This document shows, in pieces, positions 46,836 to 59,164 of a stretch of 64,000 nucleotides of DNA. How positions within the stretch are numbered: position 1 is the first letter of the stretch; each line of letters starts with the position of its first letter. The notes under the pieces were generated by a model, which did not search any database, was not told the DNA's origin, and worked only from the letters and a program-made list of their open reading frames with translations. The stretch is from Calamus simplicifolius (taxonomy: Eukaryota; Streptophyta; Magnoliopsida; Arecales; Arecaceae). Where the stretch lies: the NCBI GenBank assembly GCA_900491605.1, contig UESW01004009.1, forward strand, positions 307,131 to 371,130. Direction: 5' to 3'. Made by a program: the position numbers and the translations under genes.

Positions 46836-49800
46836 TCATTTCTTCTTCTCAGCCACTCCAGCAGATCTGTACAAAATAAAGCATCATCAAACATACTGAT
46901 GAGTATTCATCCAATTTACCACAAAGTGAAACAAACCATCAATCACTCTTCTACATCGTTGTGCTAAATGAACAAAGTACCAAAAAAGAGTATTAAAAAA
47001 AAATAGACAAGTATATGGTCACAGATATTATGCAAAGTGAAGAAAAGGTCCTTTGCCAGCAAGAATTTAACATGTGGAAGATACCTAGTACATCTGTGGA
47101 AGTTCAACAAATCAACTGAACAGAACATTTCACCTAAGACACAGGATTATGGATCCTCTCCAGTATATCCATCAGATTCAATCACCCTCCATTGCATTCA
47201 GGTGGGTTGGGTCAGACCCATCTGGACTCAATGGCAAGTAACAAATCCGGCTGAACAGGTGCAAAAGAAATTGGTAAAATATGTAGCAGCGGATAAAAAG
47301 AAACAAGCTATTCAACCTTTTAAAACCAATATTTCCTCCTTAGAAGGTCGTACCCCTCACCTCTCACCTCTCTGCGAGACTCCAGAAAAATGCTGCTCCA
47401 CTTGAATGATAATTCTCAATTTAAGGCATATCATACAATGAACGTGAGGTGCACACCTTGCACGAAGCCTTACATGTTGATCTTTGATTATTTTCACAAT
47501 AAATACAAGCGAACAAAATGAACTTGTTTATACTTTTGCATGGTTTCGCACGTGTAATCAACTCCCAAAAGTAGGTAGGTAAAGTGTTAGCATAAACAAA
47601 CTATGAAAATAGACCAAGTGCCGAAACATGAAATTGTTTATCCCAAGCTAAGACTGTGAATAGATTCACACAAAATCTACATCCTTTACATTCACTTATC
47701 TAGTTTCCCTCAGATTCTATACCTCTAATGGGAATCCATTTAGCTTATGCCTTAATAATTGTGACTAACACTCACGCCATTCATGGTTTGAAGGCCTCTA
47801 CTATAATTGGCCACATTGTGCAGAGATCCTTCTGTCTAAAGTTCATCACTTATCATAATTGCATTTAACATTAATTCCAAAGAAAGCAAACAGCTAAATA
47901 TAGCACAAGTTTTTCCAAAAATAACTTCTGCAAAGTAATTAACTAAGCTGCTTACCTCATCTTCCTAAGAACATTAGCCATCTCCTCGCGCTTCTTCTTT
48001 GCTCTCTTGTGAGTTCCAAGCTTTCTCTTTGCCACCTTGAGTGCACGCTTGTCCTTTCCAACCTTCAGGAGCTCAGTGATTCGCTTCTCATATGGAGCAA
48101 ACCCAGCAACTTCCCTAATCAAGTTTCTGATAAAATGTACCCGCTTGCTGGTTTTCTGAGCACAAAAAGTTTGAAACATAAATATTCAGTTCTGATTTTG
48201 CAATTGTCAGCTGATGGAAAAAGCATCACACAAGGGAATAACTGGTATGGTTTTCATCATTTAAATTGAATCACGGCAACAGAACATCAGTGGACTTGTA
48301 CAATGCCTAACTCGACATGCTAAAAATACTATATGCAGGTGGCAACATGCAAGGAGAAAAAAGACAAAAAGAATCTTAAAATTCAAAACATAATAATTTG
48401 ATCTAACTAGATTCCACCAAAAGATGAAACACAGCCAAGGTAACCCCAAAAAATGAATAATGATATACGGTCGAATAAATGAGGCAGACACATATATAAT
48501 TACTCTGCGTTTCAAATATACAAGGAGTCGGTTAGTTTAAAAAAAGGGGAAAAAAGAACTGGTCTTCAAATTGTCTTGCTGGTGCTATCCACATTCTTTT
48601 GATTTCAAGATTAAAACACTATATTCCTTTGCGAGCATCCCTTACATGTACGCTGTGCTACAGGGTGCACAATGCATGTGGTACAACAAAAGGTTTCTTA
48701 ATACCAATCCAAACATTACAAGTGATATACAGTAAGCACTTCAGCAAATCCTACCTCAAATAAAGTGCACGGCAATAATTTCTCACAAAAGAGGTCAACA
48801 AGTTGTATGGGTGAAAGACACTGTGGACCTTCAGAAAGAGATCCATATCATAATTATGTTCTTCACTTGCTAAATGGTGAAGTGTAAGGAGTCATGAAGC
48901 AAACCAATTTTTAATACAACAAAATTCAAAAAGGATAGATCATTCTCCTTTACAATTTCTCCTAACATGATAATGTGAAATATCATCTGGCTTGCACCCT
49001 TCTGAATTTCACTCAACCACATGTCCACATATGTTTAAGCATGTCATGCATCAATACACATCACACTTTTCAGATTGCATGTCATCTATACAAGAGCAGA
49101 ATTTGGAATCAAAGTATAGACATAAAAGGCAAGCCAAGTACATAACTCCACTCCTAAATTTTTCTCTTGCAAGTGCAAATCATACCCTACAAACTCGACC
49201 CAACCATCTATCCAAACAATCAGGAAAACATTGTCTAAACCATACTGACCTAATTCATTAAATTGCTATTCCATCATTAATTGTCACACCAAAAACCACT
49301 CAATACTATGATTTTGTCTAATATAACAAAAGAAGCAAACTAAAATTTATATACACTGTGGTTTATTAAGTTAATTCCTAAATATCCCATATCATTTGGT
49401 TTTTTTTTTTTTTTCTTAAAGTAAGTCTATCTCAAGTGTTTAAATGAAATGAACTGTGTCATTAGGAAACCCTATACAAAGAAATTCTGGCACCAAGATG
49501 ATGATAATCAAGAAAAAGAATTTCTCATCATATCCCAATTGAACTAATTTACTAGAAACAGCAAATAAAGAAATTGCAACCAACACAAAATTAAAATATG
49601 CAAATTAACTATGGTCCAAGCCGCTTTATCTAAAAATTGCAGATATGCAATTAAAATTTCATTCTCCCCATCCTCGAGACAACACTTCAACATTGGGGAA
49701 GATCCTAATTATATCCCATGATATTCTGCTTCATTACAAAGCTCTAAATACTTGAACACAAGTACAACATAATTTTTTTATATAATCACATGTGCATGTG

Positions 49801-50319
49801 GTAGTTTGAGTTTATCTAAGCAAAAGCTATGAGCGCAGTATAACGAAACTCTTCCAAAATATTTTGCCTTTGACAATATATACCCTCATTCCAAAAACCT
49901 ATTCCCAGCACACAAACATGAAAGGGATGGGGGAACCCCATAACTTGGAAACGCTCATGGAATATGGCAAGATACCACTAAGATATGCAACCACAAAAAA
50001 CCAAGAATCAATGACAACAAAAACGGCACTTTAAAGATAAATGACAGGGAACTGATCTCTTCAATTCGAAAACTCATAAGAATTGTAAATTAGGAGGAAA
50101 AGTAAGTATCAGGACCCAAAAATACAAATTATGTAATCATATGAAGCACTGACAAAAGTTCCACACACAAAAAAAAACACAAAAAAAACTTTCCAGTATT
50201 TATCACAGAGATCTTACCCCTTTTCTGCTGGAAGGGCGAGGAGGCAACTCCCGCTTGGTGACGATGTGCCCTTTGTTGAGCCCAACAAAGAGGCCGGTGT
50301 TCGGCTGAGGCGGGGCCAT
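46836..50319 (-). CDS. RPL36: 60S ribosomal protein eL36 (three coding exons, 110 aa)
   Basis: eL36 is a small basic protein of the large cytosolic ribosomal subunit. Coding exons on the minus strand: 50319-50218 (102 nt, starts MAPPQPNTGLFVGLNKGH), 48155-47956 (200 nt, KTSKRVHFIRNL to VLRKM) and 46866-46836 (31 nt, ends SAGVAEKKK and TGA). They sum to 333 nt, 110 residues plus stop, the usual plant length. All junctions are GT-AG: donors GTAAGA and GTAAGC, acceptors CTCAG and TACAG. Introns are 2062 and 1089 nt. The eL36 signature APYEKRITELLKVGKDKRAL is intact. A further 5' UTR intron is likely (donor near 50706, acceptor near 50357). No frameshift or lost residue is seen, so it looks functional. 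Open frames inside the introns are not genes. Confidence 0.96.
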
Positions 50320-50699
50320 CACTATTGGCCCTCTTTGAGGATCCCGGACTGATTCCCCTACTCGAAAACAACAATAAAAAATCAAATGAGCTCTAAATCG
50401 ACACAAGATCATCAAGAAACAAAGCAACTGGCATCCCAATGCCCACCAAATCGACCGCGAGAAGTCTATAGATCACCAAGAACTTGTCAAAATTTCCTCT
50501 TGGAAAAAAAAAATAGCACTAATTCGAACAAGAAATAACAGATATACGAAAGGAGATCCCAAAGGCATATGATCTTTCTTGTTCGATAGATTTATGTATC
50601 CAAATCAAGCCAGGATTCTTGCCTACCCGCGTAACAATATCGACAATGGAGACAAAAGAACTCGAAAATCGAACGAATTAGGGTCTGAATTTACCTTCT

Positions 50700-51095
50700 C
50701 GCTTACCTCTGGATCAGAGTCCACGCACCTAGCAGCCGACGACGACGCAAGAACCCTAGCGGCCGAAACCCTAATATAAAGGAACGCTAAGAGAGTGCCT
50801 GATCCATTAAAATGACAGGAAAGTTCTTCGATTCTTTATAATGACTGTTATATCCTCTAACGATCATGACCGTCCGATTTGCACAGACGGTTGATCAACG
50901 GAGGAAGGTTGAGAGTACTGGCCGATGGAAGACGGCGATGCCACGAGAGGGGCTACCACTCCCAAGTTGACTTCGAGATTCGTGTAGGTATGATGGACCG
51001 TTACAAGAGAAACTCTCTTAATGGGGCCAGCCCATGAGAACTTTTCTGGATTGGGCCGGGCTCCTCAAGGTTTTGGGTCATCTCAGAGAGGGCCC
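50700..51095 (-). promoter_or_regulatory. eL36 promoter and 5' UTR first exon
   Basis: A TATA-like TTTATATTA (minus, about 50774-50780) is followed by a perfect telo box (AAACCCTAA on the plus strand, 50766-50774) and a second AACCCTAG copy (50752-50759). A GTAAGC donor lies near 50706. Further upstream, 51020-51095 has three TGGGCC/GGGCCC words (site II type). Telo boxes combined with site II elements are characteristic of plant ribosomal protein promoters and link expression to cell proliferation. Confidence 0.7.
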
Positions 51096-51886
51096 AGTAA
51101 CACCTCAATACATATAGCCTGCGACCATTTGATTGCTTTTAACATCTAAGTATATCAGCAAAGGGCTTTAAAATGATTTTTGCGCCATATTTCTCTTTTC
51201 TTGCATGAAACTAGCTTTTAGCGTTCGTTTGGTATTCTACTGAGATAAAAATTTTAAAAAAAAAAATTGATAAAAAAAGAGTTTATAAAAATAAATGCCA
51301 CTTTTTTATGGTATTTATTTCCAACGAAAGGCAAGAAATGGTATGTAAGCTTCATACATAACTTTTCCTTCACCTATTTTCCTTCAGCTAGACGACCGTT
51401 AGGGTCAGTTTAGAATGTTTAATGAAATGGAGGGAGGAAGGGAAAAAAAATAAAGAAAAATATTAAAGACTTTTTTATTTGAAAGAAAAGGAAAACAAAG
51501 AGGAAGGAGGGAATGAAAGTTATTCATTTTTCTTCATTCCATTTCAAATGGTTAAATTTTTTTATCCTCATATTAGAAAGAAAAAAAACAGAGGAGAATA
51601 GATTTATAATTTTTATCTCATACTTCTAACTTTGTTTCTACCTATTAATTTGGATTTTTGTTATGATAAGATATATATTTATGATTTTATAAATATAAAT
51701 GTTTTCCCTCTTCTTTTCTTTTATTCAAACAACATAATGAAAATTATCCTCCTACTTCCTTCTCTTATTTCAAAATAAAAAAATAATAATCCTCTCTTTT
51801 TCTTCCTTTCTTTTCTTACTTTTCTTTTTTAGGAAAAAGAATATACAGGAGCTCATGGCCATTGAAGGGTTAAACTTTTTAAGTGG
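51096..51886. other. AT-rich spacer upstream of the eL36 promoter
   Basis: Long stretches of purine-rich and pyrimidine-rich low-complexity DNA (51420-51840), partly mirror-like (GAAAAGGAAAACAAAGAGGAAGG followed by TTCTTCATTCCATTTC). No gene. The last five bases, AGTGG, are the left target duplication of the next LTR. Confidence 0.55.
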
Positions 51887-52037
51887 TGATGCGGGGGAAA
51901 ATTATCACCGCATTAATAAATATGGGTAGCAACAAGAGTCGAGATATCGTCGATGTAGCTGATCAAGCCACATTCAAATTGACTGACAAAGCTATAATCT
52001 AATGGATAGCAAGAGTTGAACTCGACCTTCAACGTCG

Positions 52038-52182
52038 ATCTTAGTACCGATGCTAGAGTCGATCATAATACCAACGCTAGAGTCAGTCTCGATGCCGACA
52101 CCAAAGTCGGTCTCAGCACCAACTCCAGAATTAGTACCGATGCCAGAGTCGGTCTCAGTGCCGACGCCAGAGTCGATCTCCG
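52038..52182. repeat. About six copies of a 24-bp unit in the solo LTR
   Basis: The unit is close to GTACCGATGCCAGAGTCGGT plus CTCA. Open frames across it encode an artificial Gly/Ser/Asp repeat and are not genes. Confidence 0.8.
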
Positions 52183-52328
52183 AAACTCGGCAGGGCTGAG
52201 CTATCTCAGTACCTAGGCGGGATTGAGCTATCTCCAAACCTTGGCAGGGCCGAACTATCTCATTACCTCGGAAAAGCCGAGCTATCTTCGAACCTTGGCA
52301 GGACTGAGCCATCTCCATACCTCGGTAT
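52183..52328. repeat. About five copies of a 28-30 bp unit in the solo LTR
   Basis: The unit is close to AACCTTGGCAGGGCCGAGCT plus ATCTCC, clearly related to tandem array 1 (1259-1475) and in the same orientation on the plus strand. Confidence 0.8.
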
Positions 52329-53340
52329 GCTCGATCCTCATTCCCTCAACGTAGCACCATTGCTTGCTGCTCAAACTATACCGAATATCTTAGAGGATGA
52401 CCACCCCGATTGCAAGGATTTCGAAGTGAGCGCCCAAAACATAAATAGAAGCCAAATACAGCACATCATCTATGATCAACGGGATTTTAAATTCTTGATA
52501 AAGCATCTGTCTGCTTCATTAACTATCGATCCCCATAACCGATGGGATTCCGGCCTTATCGAATGCAAACTCTCTAAAACGCATCCGAAAAATTAGGTAT
52601 TTGCTTACTGTCTCGGCAGCACATAAATACCATATCCCTAGACCCTTCAGATAAAGATTCTCATATTCTCACAACTCTAGCAAAGGTCATTGCTCCTAAA
52701 CCCTTTCAGAGAGATTTTTCTGCCAGAGCCTTCTCCTCTTATCTATTTGCTAAAAGTTTTCACTGATTTGAGCATTAGAGGGTCTTCCGCATGGATCATC
52801 TTCTATGCTTCCTACGTAAAGACTACCTTGCAGGTCCATCCGAACAGGAGAGCGCTACTTAAATTTTCAACGTACACCATTTTTAAGCCGGAGAATGAAA
52901 TTCAACAGCAATAAGTGGCTACAATGATATCATGGAAACTCCTTTTCAAACAAGTGTCACTAGGCTCTAAATAAGCTTCAAAGTAGATTTAAACGCTCTA
53001 CAAAGGCTACTCCTCAGTGAGCAAGCACAAAATTTAATCCTGTTACCATTGGCGGCATCTTGCTTGGCTGCCCTCTCATTTGTGTTATAGATGCCATGGT
53101 GCTTCAAATACATGATCGATCAAGGGTGGCTTCGCCCGAGCATATGTGAGGATTGATCTTCGGAAACCCCTACGGCCGGGAGTCCAAGTGAGGGAGAATC
53201 ATACTCTCTTCTAGCAACAGTTTGTATATGAGCATCTTGAGGGGATTTGTTCCAACTGTAGGTTACTGCATCTCTCAGGCCCCTGCTTGCCACCTCCAGC
53301 ATCGGATTCTTCTTTGACTGCTTCCAATTTCGGGCCATAG

Positions 53341-53964
53341 ATGGCGGCTCTTCGACTACAGAGAACCTCCCTTGCCCATCCTTCGGAACCGAAGAGGAAG
53401 CCTCATGCGATTGCCAATCTTACTGGCTCTGCCTCTCAATCGATCCTAGCGGATGGTTGGCAACAACCGATAAAGCTAGCTCACCAAAGAATCCACAATC
53501 CTGCTGATTCGGTGTGGATACCTAATGGGAAGAAGTCGGGTGCAGATTCAGTGCAGATACCTAATGGGAAGAAGTCAGGTATTCAAGGCGTTGGAGACGT
53601 GCCGACTAAAGGCCAGCGTGTCGGTTTGACTAAAACCATGCCATTCCCTGAGTTTGAAACTCATGTAGAGGGTGGTGTCTCTCAACCACATCTGATAACT
53701 AAGCTAGCCACTGAGAACCCTTTTGCCATTCTTGGTACCAACAAATGGGTTGGAAGGCCCACGATCCACAAGGATGCTAATCCGGGTCTATCAATGTGGG
53801 CCAAGCCCGTGGAATCCCGAACACAACGAGTTGTTTCCAAAACTAATAAAAGAAAAGGAAAAGCATTAGCATCTGGTTTAAATATCAAACTAGATAAATT
53901 TACTTTTTCAGTATCTTCGAACTCAACCAGGGGCCCTGTAGCTTCGGTTGGCATGAGTGGTTAG
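53341..53964 (+). pseudogene. LINE ORF1 C-terminal part
   Basis: The 207-codon frame is Lys/Pro/Ser-rich with a basic stretch (TNKRKGKALASG) and the NPFAILGTNKW-like segment common near the end of plant L1 ORF1 proteins. Two tandem copies of a 13-residue motif (ADSVxIPNGKKSG) come from a 39-bp duplication at about 53503-53580. The usual N-terminal RNA-binding domain is not in this frame; an upstream stretch (about 53110-53340) may belong to it. Confidence 0.6.
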
Positions 53965-54279
53965 CCTTCCTGTAGCCAGGGTATGGTCTAGGTTGGGGAG
54001 AAGCTTGTGCTTTTCCAGCCAACTAAGATGGAGAGACGAAGTCACGAGTTTGTAGTCTCCTGCCTCAAGGATGCAATCTAGGGACAGGGAAAGGTTACCC
54101 AAATCTTAGCTGCATCCCCCCGGCCACTACAAACTAAAGTTCTAATGGAGGATACCCTAGTGATGGATTGTATTACATAGATGATTGAGGGTAGAACCCT
54201 GGCTTTGGGATTCCCCTTTGATCATAATATGGTGGAGGACCAGGCTAGGTCCTAGCCTTCCCCAATTAGTAAATGAAGA

Positions 54280-54990
54280 TTATGATCTGAAATGTAAGAG
54301 GAGCCTGTAAACCCTCGTTTCACTCCTCTTTTGAAAGACTGATGCAGTTATACAATTTTGATATATGTGTTTTTCTGAAAACCCGATTGTTAGGTGACAG
54401 TCTGGCCCGAGTCAAGAGACAGCTTTCCAGATCCTAGTATTCTTATGCAGTGGAGTCTAGGGGCCTATCAAAAGGTATTTTGGCTATTTGGCGTAATACC
54501 TCCATTAAGATGGATGCCTTTCATCAGTGTAATCAGCAGGTTGTTCTTGTCATCTCAGAGGGGATGTCTGAACCCTGGTTTCTCTCAGGTTTATATGCTA
54601 GCACTGATTTTCGAAAGAGGCATGTTCCTTAGTCCAAAATATTCTCCGTTCTTGCTCAAGGTTTTGCATCTGGTGATTTTAATTGTATTATTGAAGCCAA
54701 TGAAAAGAAAAAAGATCGTCAGTTTGTAAGCTCAATGGACATTACTGAGTTCAAGTCCTTCATTTCTTCTGCCGGGAAGCTGGATTTGGGGTTTCGGATC
54801 ATCGGCCAATTCACCTGGTGTAATAACAGTTAGAGTTCTGCCCAAATTTGAAATATACTAGATAGAGTTATGGCCACAACACAATGGCTTCAAAAGTACC
54901 CCTCTGTTGTTGTTACTCACCTGCCTAGGATTGCCTTGGATCACTATCCTATTTTAATATCCACTGAGGCTGATATTCAGCAGCGGAGAT
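54280..54990 (+). pseudogene. LINE endonuclease domain, frameshifted
   Basis: Pieces in several frames match the AP-type endonuclease of plant L1 elements: MKIMI then a stop then NVRGACKP at the start, an ASGDFNCIIEANEKK segment with the GDFN site, then GQFTWCNN and LDRVMAT, and LDHYPIL where most elements have SDHxPL. Several in-frame stops are present. Confidence 0.7.
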
Positions 54991-55579
54991 AATTTCGATT
55001 CGAGCATTTCTGAAGCTCCTACTCCTCGGCTTGGACCCTCATATCCTAGGTTTGGCGTATGCCCATCAAAGGCAGTGCTACTTACAAGTTATCTAGGCAT
55101 ATTGAGCTTGCAAGGCGCAGGCTATCTAGATAGAATAGAGTGGAGGTTGGGGATATAGTGAGGAAGATTGAACTGGTTGAAGATGATATTACCACTCTTT
55201 AGACCAAAGAGAATCAGGAAGGCTATCTCCCATATTTCGACCTTACGTCTCTTCGAGAGAAGCTTGCTCTTCTTCACTCTCTTTTTCAGTAACAGGAGAT
55301 TTTCTAGAGACAAAGGTGCGGATTCAGTGGATTCACAATGGGGATCACAATACTATATTTTTTTACCAGACCATCCTGAAGCGATGTGCTACTAATAGGA
55401 TTCGGCAGCTTGCTGATGAGGAGGGCCATTATCAGGAGGATATCCATGTCATTCATAATCAGCTATTTTACTTCTTTCAGAATAGATGGACTGAGCACAC
55501 TTGTGAGGGGCCTCCGGTTCGTCAAGTCTTGACTTTTAAGAAGGTTTCTACATATGAGAATAACCTTCTTATCAGATCG

Positions 55580-56640
55580 ATCACTGCGAAAGAGATTCGA
55601 TAGGCGTTATGGGATCTTGGGCCTAAAAAAGCCCTTGGACCCGATGGGTTTATGTCCTTCTTCTTTCGCCACTATTGGAATATTGTAGGCCAGGATGTAG
55701 TCGAGGCCATTCAGATTGCCTTTCAATCTTAAGCCATTCCTGATGACTAGAACCAAACTTTCATTATCCTAGTGCCAAAATGCACCGATGCTTCTACTCC
55801 TCTACACTATCGGCCCATTAGTCTGTGCACTACATTGTATAAGGTTTGTGCGCGGATCTTAGTCATTCGGCTGCAGGATGTGATACCCTGCCTTATATTT
55901 GCTGAGCAGAAGGCCTCTTTATCAGATGGCATTGTATTTCAGATAATGTTCTTATAGCCTAGGAATTCATGCATGATCTTCAGAGAGCCCCTGCCAAATA
56001 GTGCCTCATGGCTGTTAAGCTTGACATGGAGCGAGCTTATGATAGATTGAGCTAGGCTTTTTTGCACCGGACTCTTCATGAATTTGGCTTTGATGGCCTA
56101 TTTATTGACTGGATCATGGCTTGCATACATAGGCCATCTTTCTCTTTGATCATCAATGGTAGCCAGACAGACTTCTTCTATTTGGCTATGGGGCTGCATT
56201 AGGGGTGCCCTCTATCCCTTTTTTTGTTCATCCTTGCTGCGGACGACCTATATCGTGCGTTCTATCAAGCACAACAGGATCTTCGCATTGCCCCCTTCAT
56301 GGTAGGCCCTCTGGATCCCTCGATCTCTTATCTTATGTTTGCTGACGATTGCATATTGTTGGACCTGACCACTGTTCATAATGCAACCACCTTTGCTTCC
56401 ATTATTCAGCACTATTGTTGGGCTTTTAGACCGAAGGTCAACCTCCAAAAGTCTTTGATATGCTTTAGTTCAATGACCACTAGTACCACCAGGGAGGCCA
56501 TCTTTTATACCTTGGGAATATATAGTCAGGCTGATCAACTATCTTACCTGGAGATTTCTATCACAGGGAAGCAGCCATATACTAGTGACTACACTCATAT
56601 TAAGCATCGGGTCCGAGACCATATTGACGGTTAGCATATC
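55580..56640 (+). pseudogene. LINE reverse transcriptase, interrupted
   Basis: KKALGPDGFMSFFFRHYW, then PKCTDASTPLHYRPISLCTT, then KLDMERAYDRL with the first catalytic Asp (about 56020), and SYLMFADDCILL with the second site FADD at about 56338-56349, then VNLQKSLICFSS. Stops interrupt the first part; 56224-56634 is a clean 136-codon frame. Confidence 0.85.
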
Positions 56641-57889
56641 ACTGGCTTATCCATGATGGCGAGAATCACTCTTATTCGCTCGGTTCTTATTTCCCTCCCT
56701 CTGCATCTTCTATCCAACATTGCTGTCCCGTTTACTTGTCTGAGGAGGATAGAGAGATGCTTCAGGGATTTCCTTTAGGCTTCCATATAGGATGGCTATG
56801 GTATTCTTTTGCAAGCATGGGACACTGTTTGCATGTTGATTTTGAAAATGAGACTTCAAATCCAGTCTCTAACTATTAAAAGAGAGGCTCTGATTGCTAG
56901 ACATACTTTGCGGTTCCTACTTGATCTGCACTATTTATGGAGCTCTTTTATGCATGCTAGATACGGTGACTGGATGCCTTCTATGGGTTTTCAGCCTTTC
57001 CGTGATCATTCTTTTTCCTGGAAGGAGGTCTGTCGGCGTGCACCAACTATCCTGAACAATACCTCATGGATGATTGAAGATGGATCCTTGATTGATGTTG
57101 TCCAGGATACATGGATTGCTAATCTCTCCCTTTCACGATGGCCTACTTTCATCAGCACTGATGTTCCTAACAGCATAAGGGTTACCGATATGATCTCTCA
57201 GGATCTCTCTTCATGGCACACTCCTACGGTGACCTATTATCTGGTGAGCAGCTATCTCGCCAGATTCTCTTTATCTCGCTCATTTCGGGGCAAACATATG
57301 ATATCAGATTATGGCGGAGATCTTGTTTATCTAGGGCTCCTACCAGGGACCTTATGAAGGTTTATAGGCCACAGCCTCAGTGTATGATGGATGCTGCATG
57401 GATCTAGAAGCTTCCCATCCATCCCAGAATTTAGCTTTTTATATAGAAGCTTGTGTGGGATTGTCTGCCCACCTATTCTCTGCTTTCTGGGAGGGGTATG
57501 CCCATACCAGCTACTTGTCCATTGTGTGGATAGAAGAAGGAGACTACTGATCACGCCATCTTTGTTTGCCCCAAAGCGAGACGGATCTGGCACATGATTG
57601 GTTACTACTTTAGAGAGGATGCTACGAGTCCTTGTCGATCCCTTTTCCTGAGCGATCTCCGGAGGGATAATCAGCATAAGGTCACACTATGGGCTGCTGC
57701 CAATCAGATATGATTATCGTGAAATCGGCTCATTTTTACTGATGATATTATATCTTCCCATAGGACAGTACGGAATGCCATATCCTTATCGTCTAAGTTC
57801 GCACTCCATTGCTACACTTCTGATCCTGATAGCTTGGCCACTAGGGTTCCCCTGCTGCTACGGTAACAAATCGGCATACGATTTTTATC

Positions 57890-58310
57890 TCTTGGGAGCC
57901 CCCTCATGGTTTGTCAAAATCAATTTCGATGGGAGTGTTCGGGGAAGACTAGCTTGTTCTGCTTTTGTGATTCGAGAGAGTGATGGAGTTTTGTTAGCGA
58001 TAGGAGGGTTTAGTCTCTTAGACTCTTCTATTCCTTTGGCTGAGCTTATGCAGCTTGGACGGGTGTTTCTATGCTACTCGGATCTTTCATACTCATAATC
58101 TTCTTATTGAAGGTGACTCTTTTACTGTTATCCGATGAATTTGAAAGGAGTGCTGCAATCTAGTCCCTACCAATCCTTTGCTCCATGACATCTGGACTAC
58201 TCTTCGAGATATTCATAGAGTCCAGATCCGTTATGTCTATCGAAAAGTTAATTTTGTGCGGATTAGATGGCAGCCTTAGTGACTCATCATTCTGGCTTCT
58301 GGATCTGAAA
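57890..58310 (+). pseudogene. LINE RNase H, broken
   Basis: FVKINFDGSVRGRLACSAFV carries the first catalytic Asp, then DGVLLAIGGFSLLDSSIPLA and ELMQL. A frameshift after this places the EGDSFTVI segment (about 58110) in another frame, and the final N-x-x-x-W segment is degraded. Confidence 0.75.
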
Positions 58311-58432
58311 TTAAAAAAACCTCTATTCTTTTATTTTTTAACAAATATTACTTTTTGATCCATCCAAGCTGATTCATGGCTAGTATAAGCACCCGCTTAT
58401 ATCAAAAATAAAAAATAAAAAATAAAAAATAC

Positions 58433-59024
58433 ATAGATCTATCCCATGCCTGCCCGGTGGCCCAAGCCATGCGGGCTTTGGGGCGTTTTGTCCTCTTAAT
58501 GTCATACATAGACAACCCCTCTCACATGATGCATCACATCACATCATATCGTTACTTGACAACACTCAACCCATCATTCATATATTTTATGAGCCATTGT
58601 TGTCACCGATCGTCCATATATCAATTCTTTCCTTCCAGTTCTTATTGGCTGAGGATTCCTTCATCTGCTGTCTACTTGGACTCTGCTGTTTTTTTTTTTT
58701 TTTTTAAAGTCTGCGAGAAACTTTCGATCAGAGCTGGCCTCGATGATGTTGATTTGAATGAAATCAGCCAAAACATTATAAATTATCTTACTTCGAATGT
58801 TGGATGCGATGTCGATTGCTTCGCTAATCAGCCATCTTTGAACATTTGACGCACCAACCACCGCATCCCAATTCCCAAGCACTTGAAAATATCTAAATGT
58901 CTATTTTGCCTTGTATAATTTAAATCCATGCTTAAAGAAATGAACATAAAACATCTGCTACCGTTCGCCGAAGTTTTGAATTATCTTCGACAAAAAGCAA
59001 CTTTAAACTCTCTCCCATCGTTAA

Positions 59025-59059
<35 letters not shown>

Positions 59060-59164
59060 TTTAAAAAGTTTTCACCCATCGTTAAACAAGATCATGAGGG
59101 AGAGTTGATCATTTTTTATTTATTCTTACTTTATGAATCCCAAACGTTAAAAGCAAAAAAACTT
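58433..59164. other. Spacer between LINE copies
   Basis: Contains a T-run (58686-58704) and an AT microsatellite (59029-59055), with CATCGTTAAAC near both sides of it. Open frames on either strand at 58660-58880 show no domain I recognise. Confidence 0.5.

Larger units (their letters stand above)
51887..52913 (+). repeat. Gypsy solo LTR (1027 bp) with target duplication AGTGG
   Basis: AGTGG lies at 51882-51886 and 52914-52918, directly at the ends. The start (TGATGCGGGGGAAAATTATC, then CGCATTAAT), the GGGTCTTCCGC region (about 52778) and the end correspond to the LTR at 6730-7666, so the two belong to related families. The last bases read ATA where ACA is expected. It holds two tandem arrays (52038-52182 and 52183-52328). 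No internal region is present. Confidence 0.85.
52990..58432 (+). mobile_element. Near-complete L1-type LINE, decayed
   Basis: From left to right: ORF1 C-terminal part (53341-53964), endonuclease (about 54280-54990, with GDFN at about 54672 and LDHYP at about 54937), RT (about 55580-56640), connection and zinc region (about 56800-57600) and RNase H (about 57890-58310). It ends in an AAAAAT-type tail (58405-58432). The start is uncertain; the gypsy solo LTR ends about 75 bp upstream. Several stops and frameshifts break ORF2. It is the longest LINE in the window. Confidence 0.82.

Noticed and set aside
47037..47405. 122-codon plus-strand frame
   Set aside because: It lies in intron 2 of eL36 on the opposite strand and resembles no known protein.
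51992..52318. Gly/Thr/Asp/Ser repeat protein on the minus strand
   Set aside because: It is the translation of the two tandem arrays of the solo LTR.
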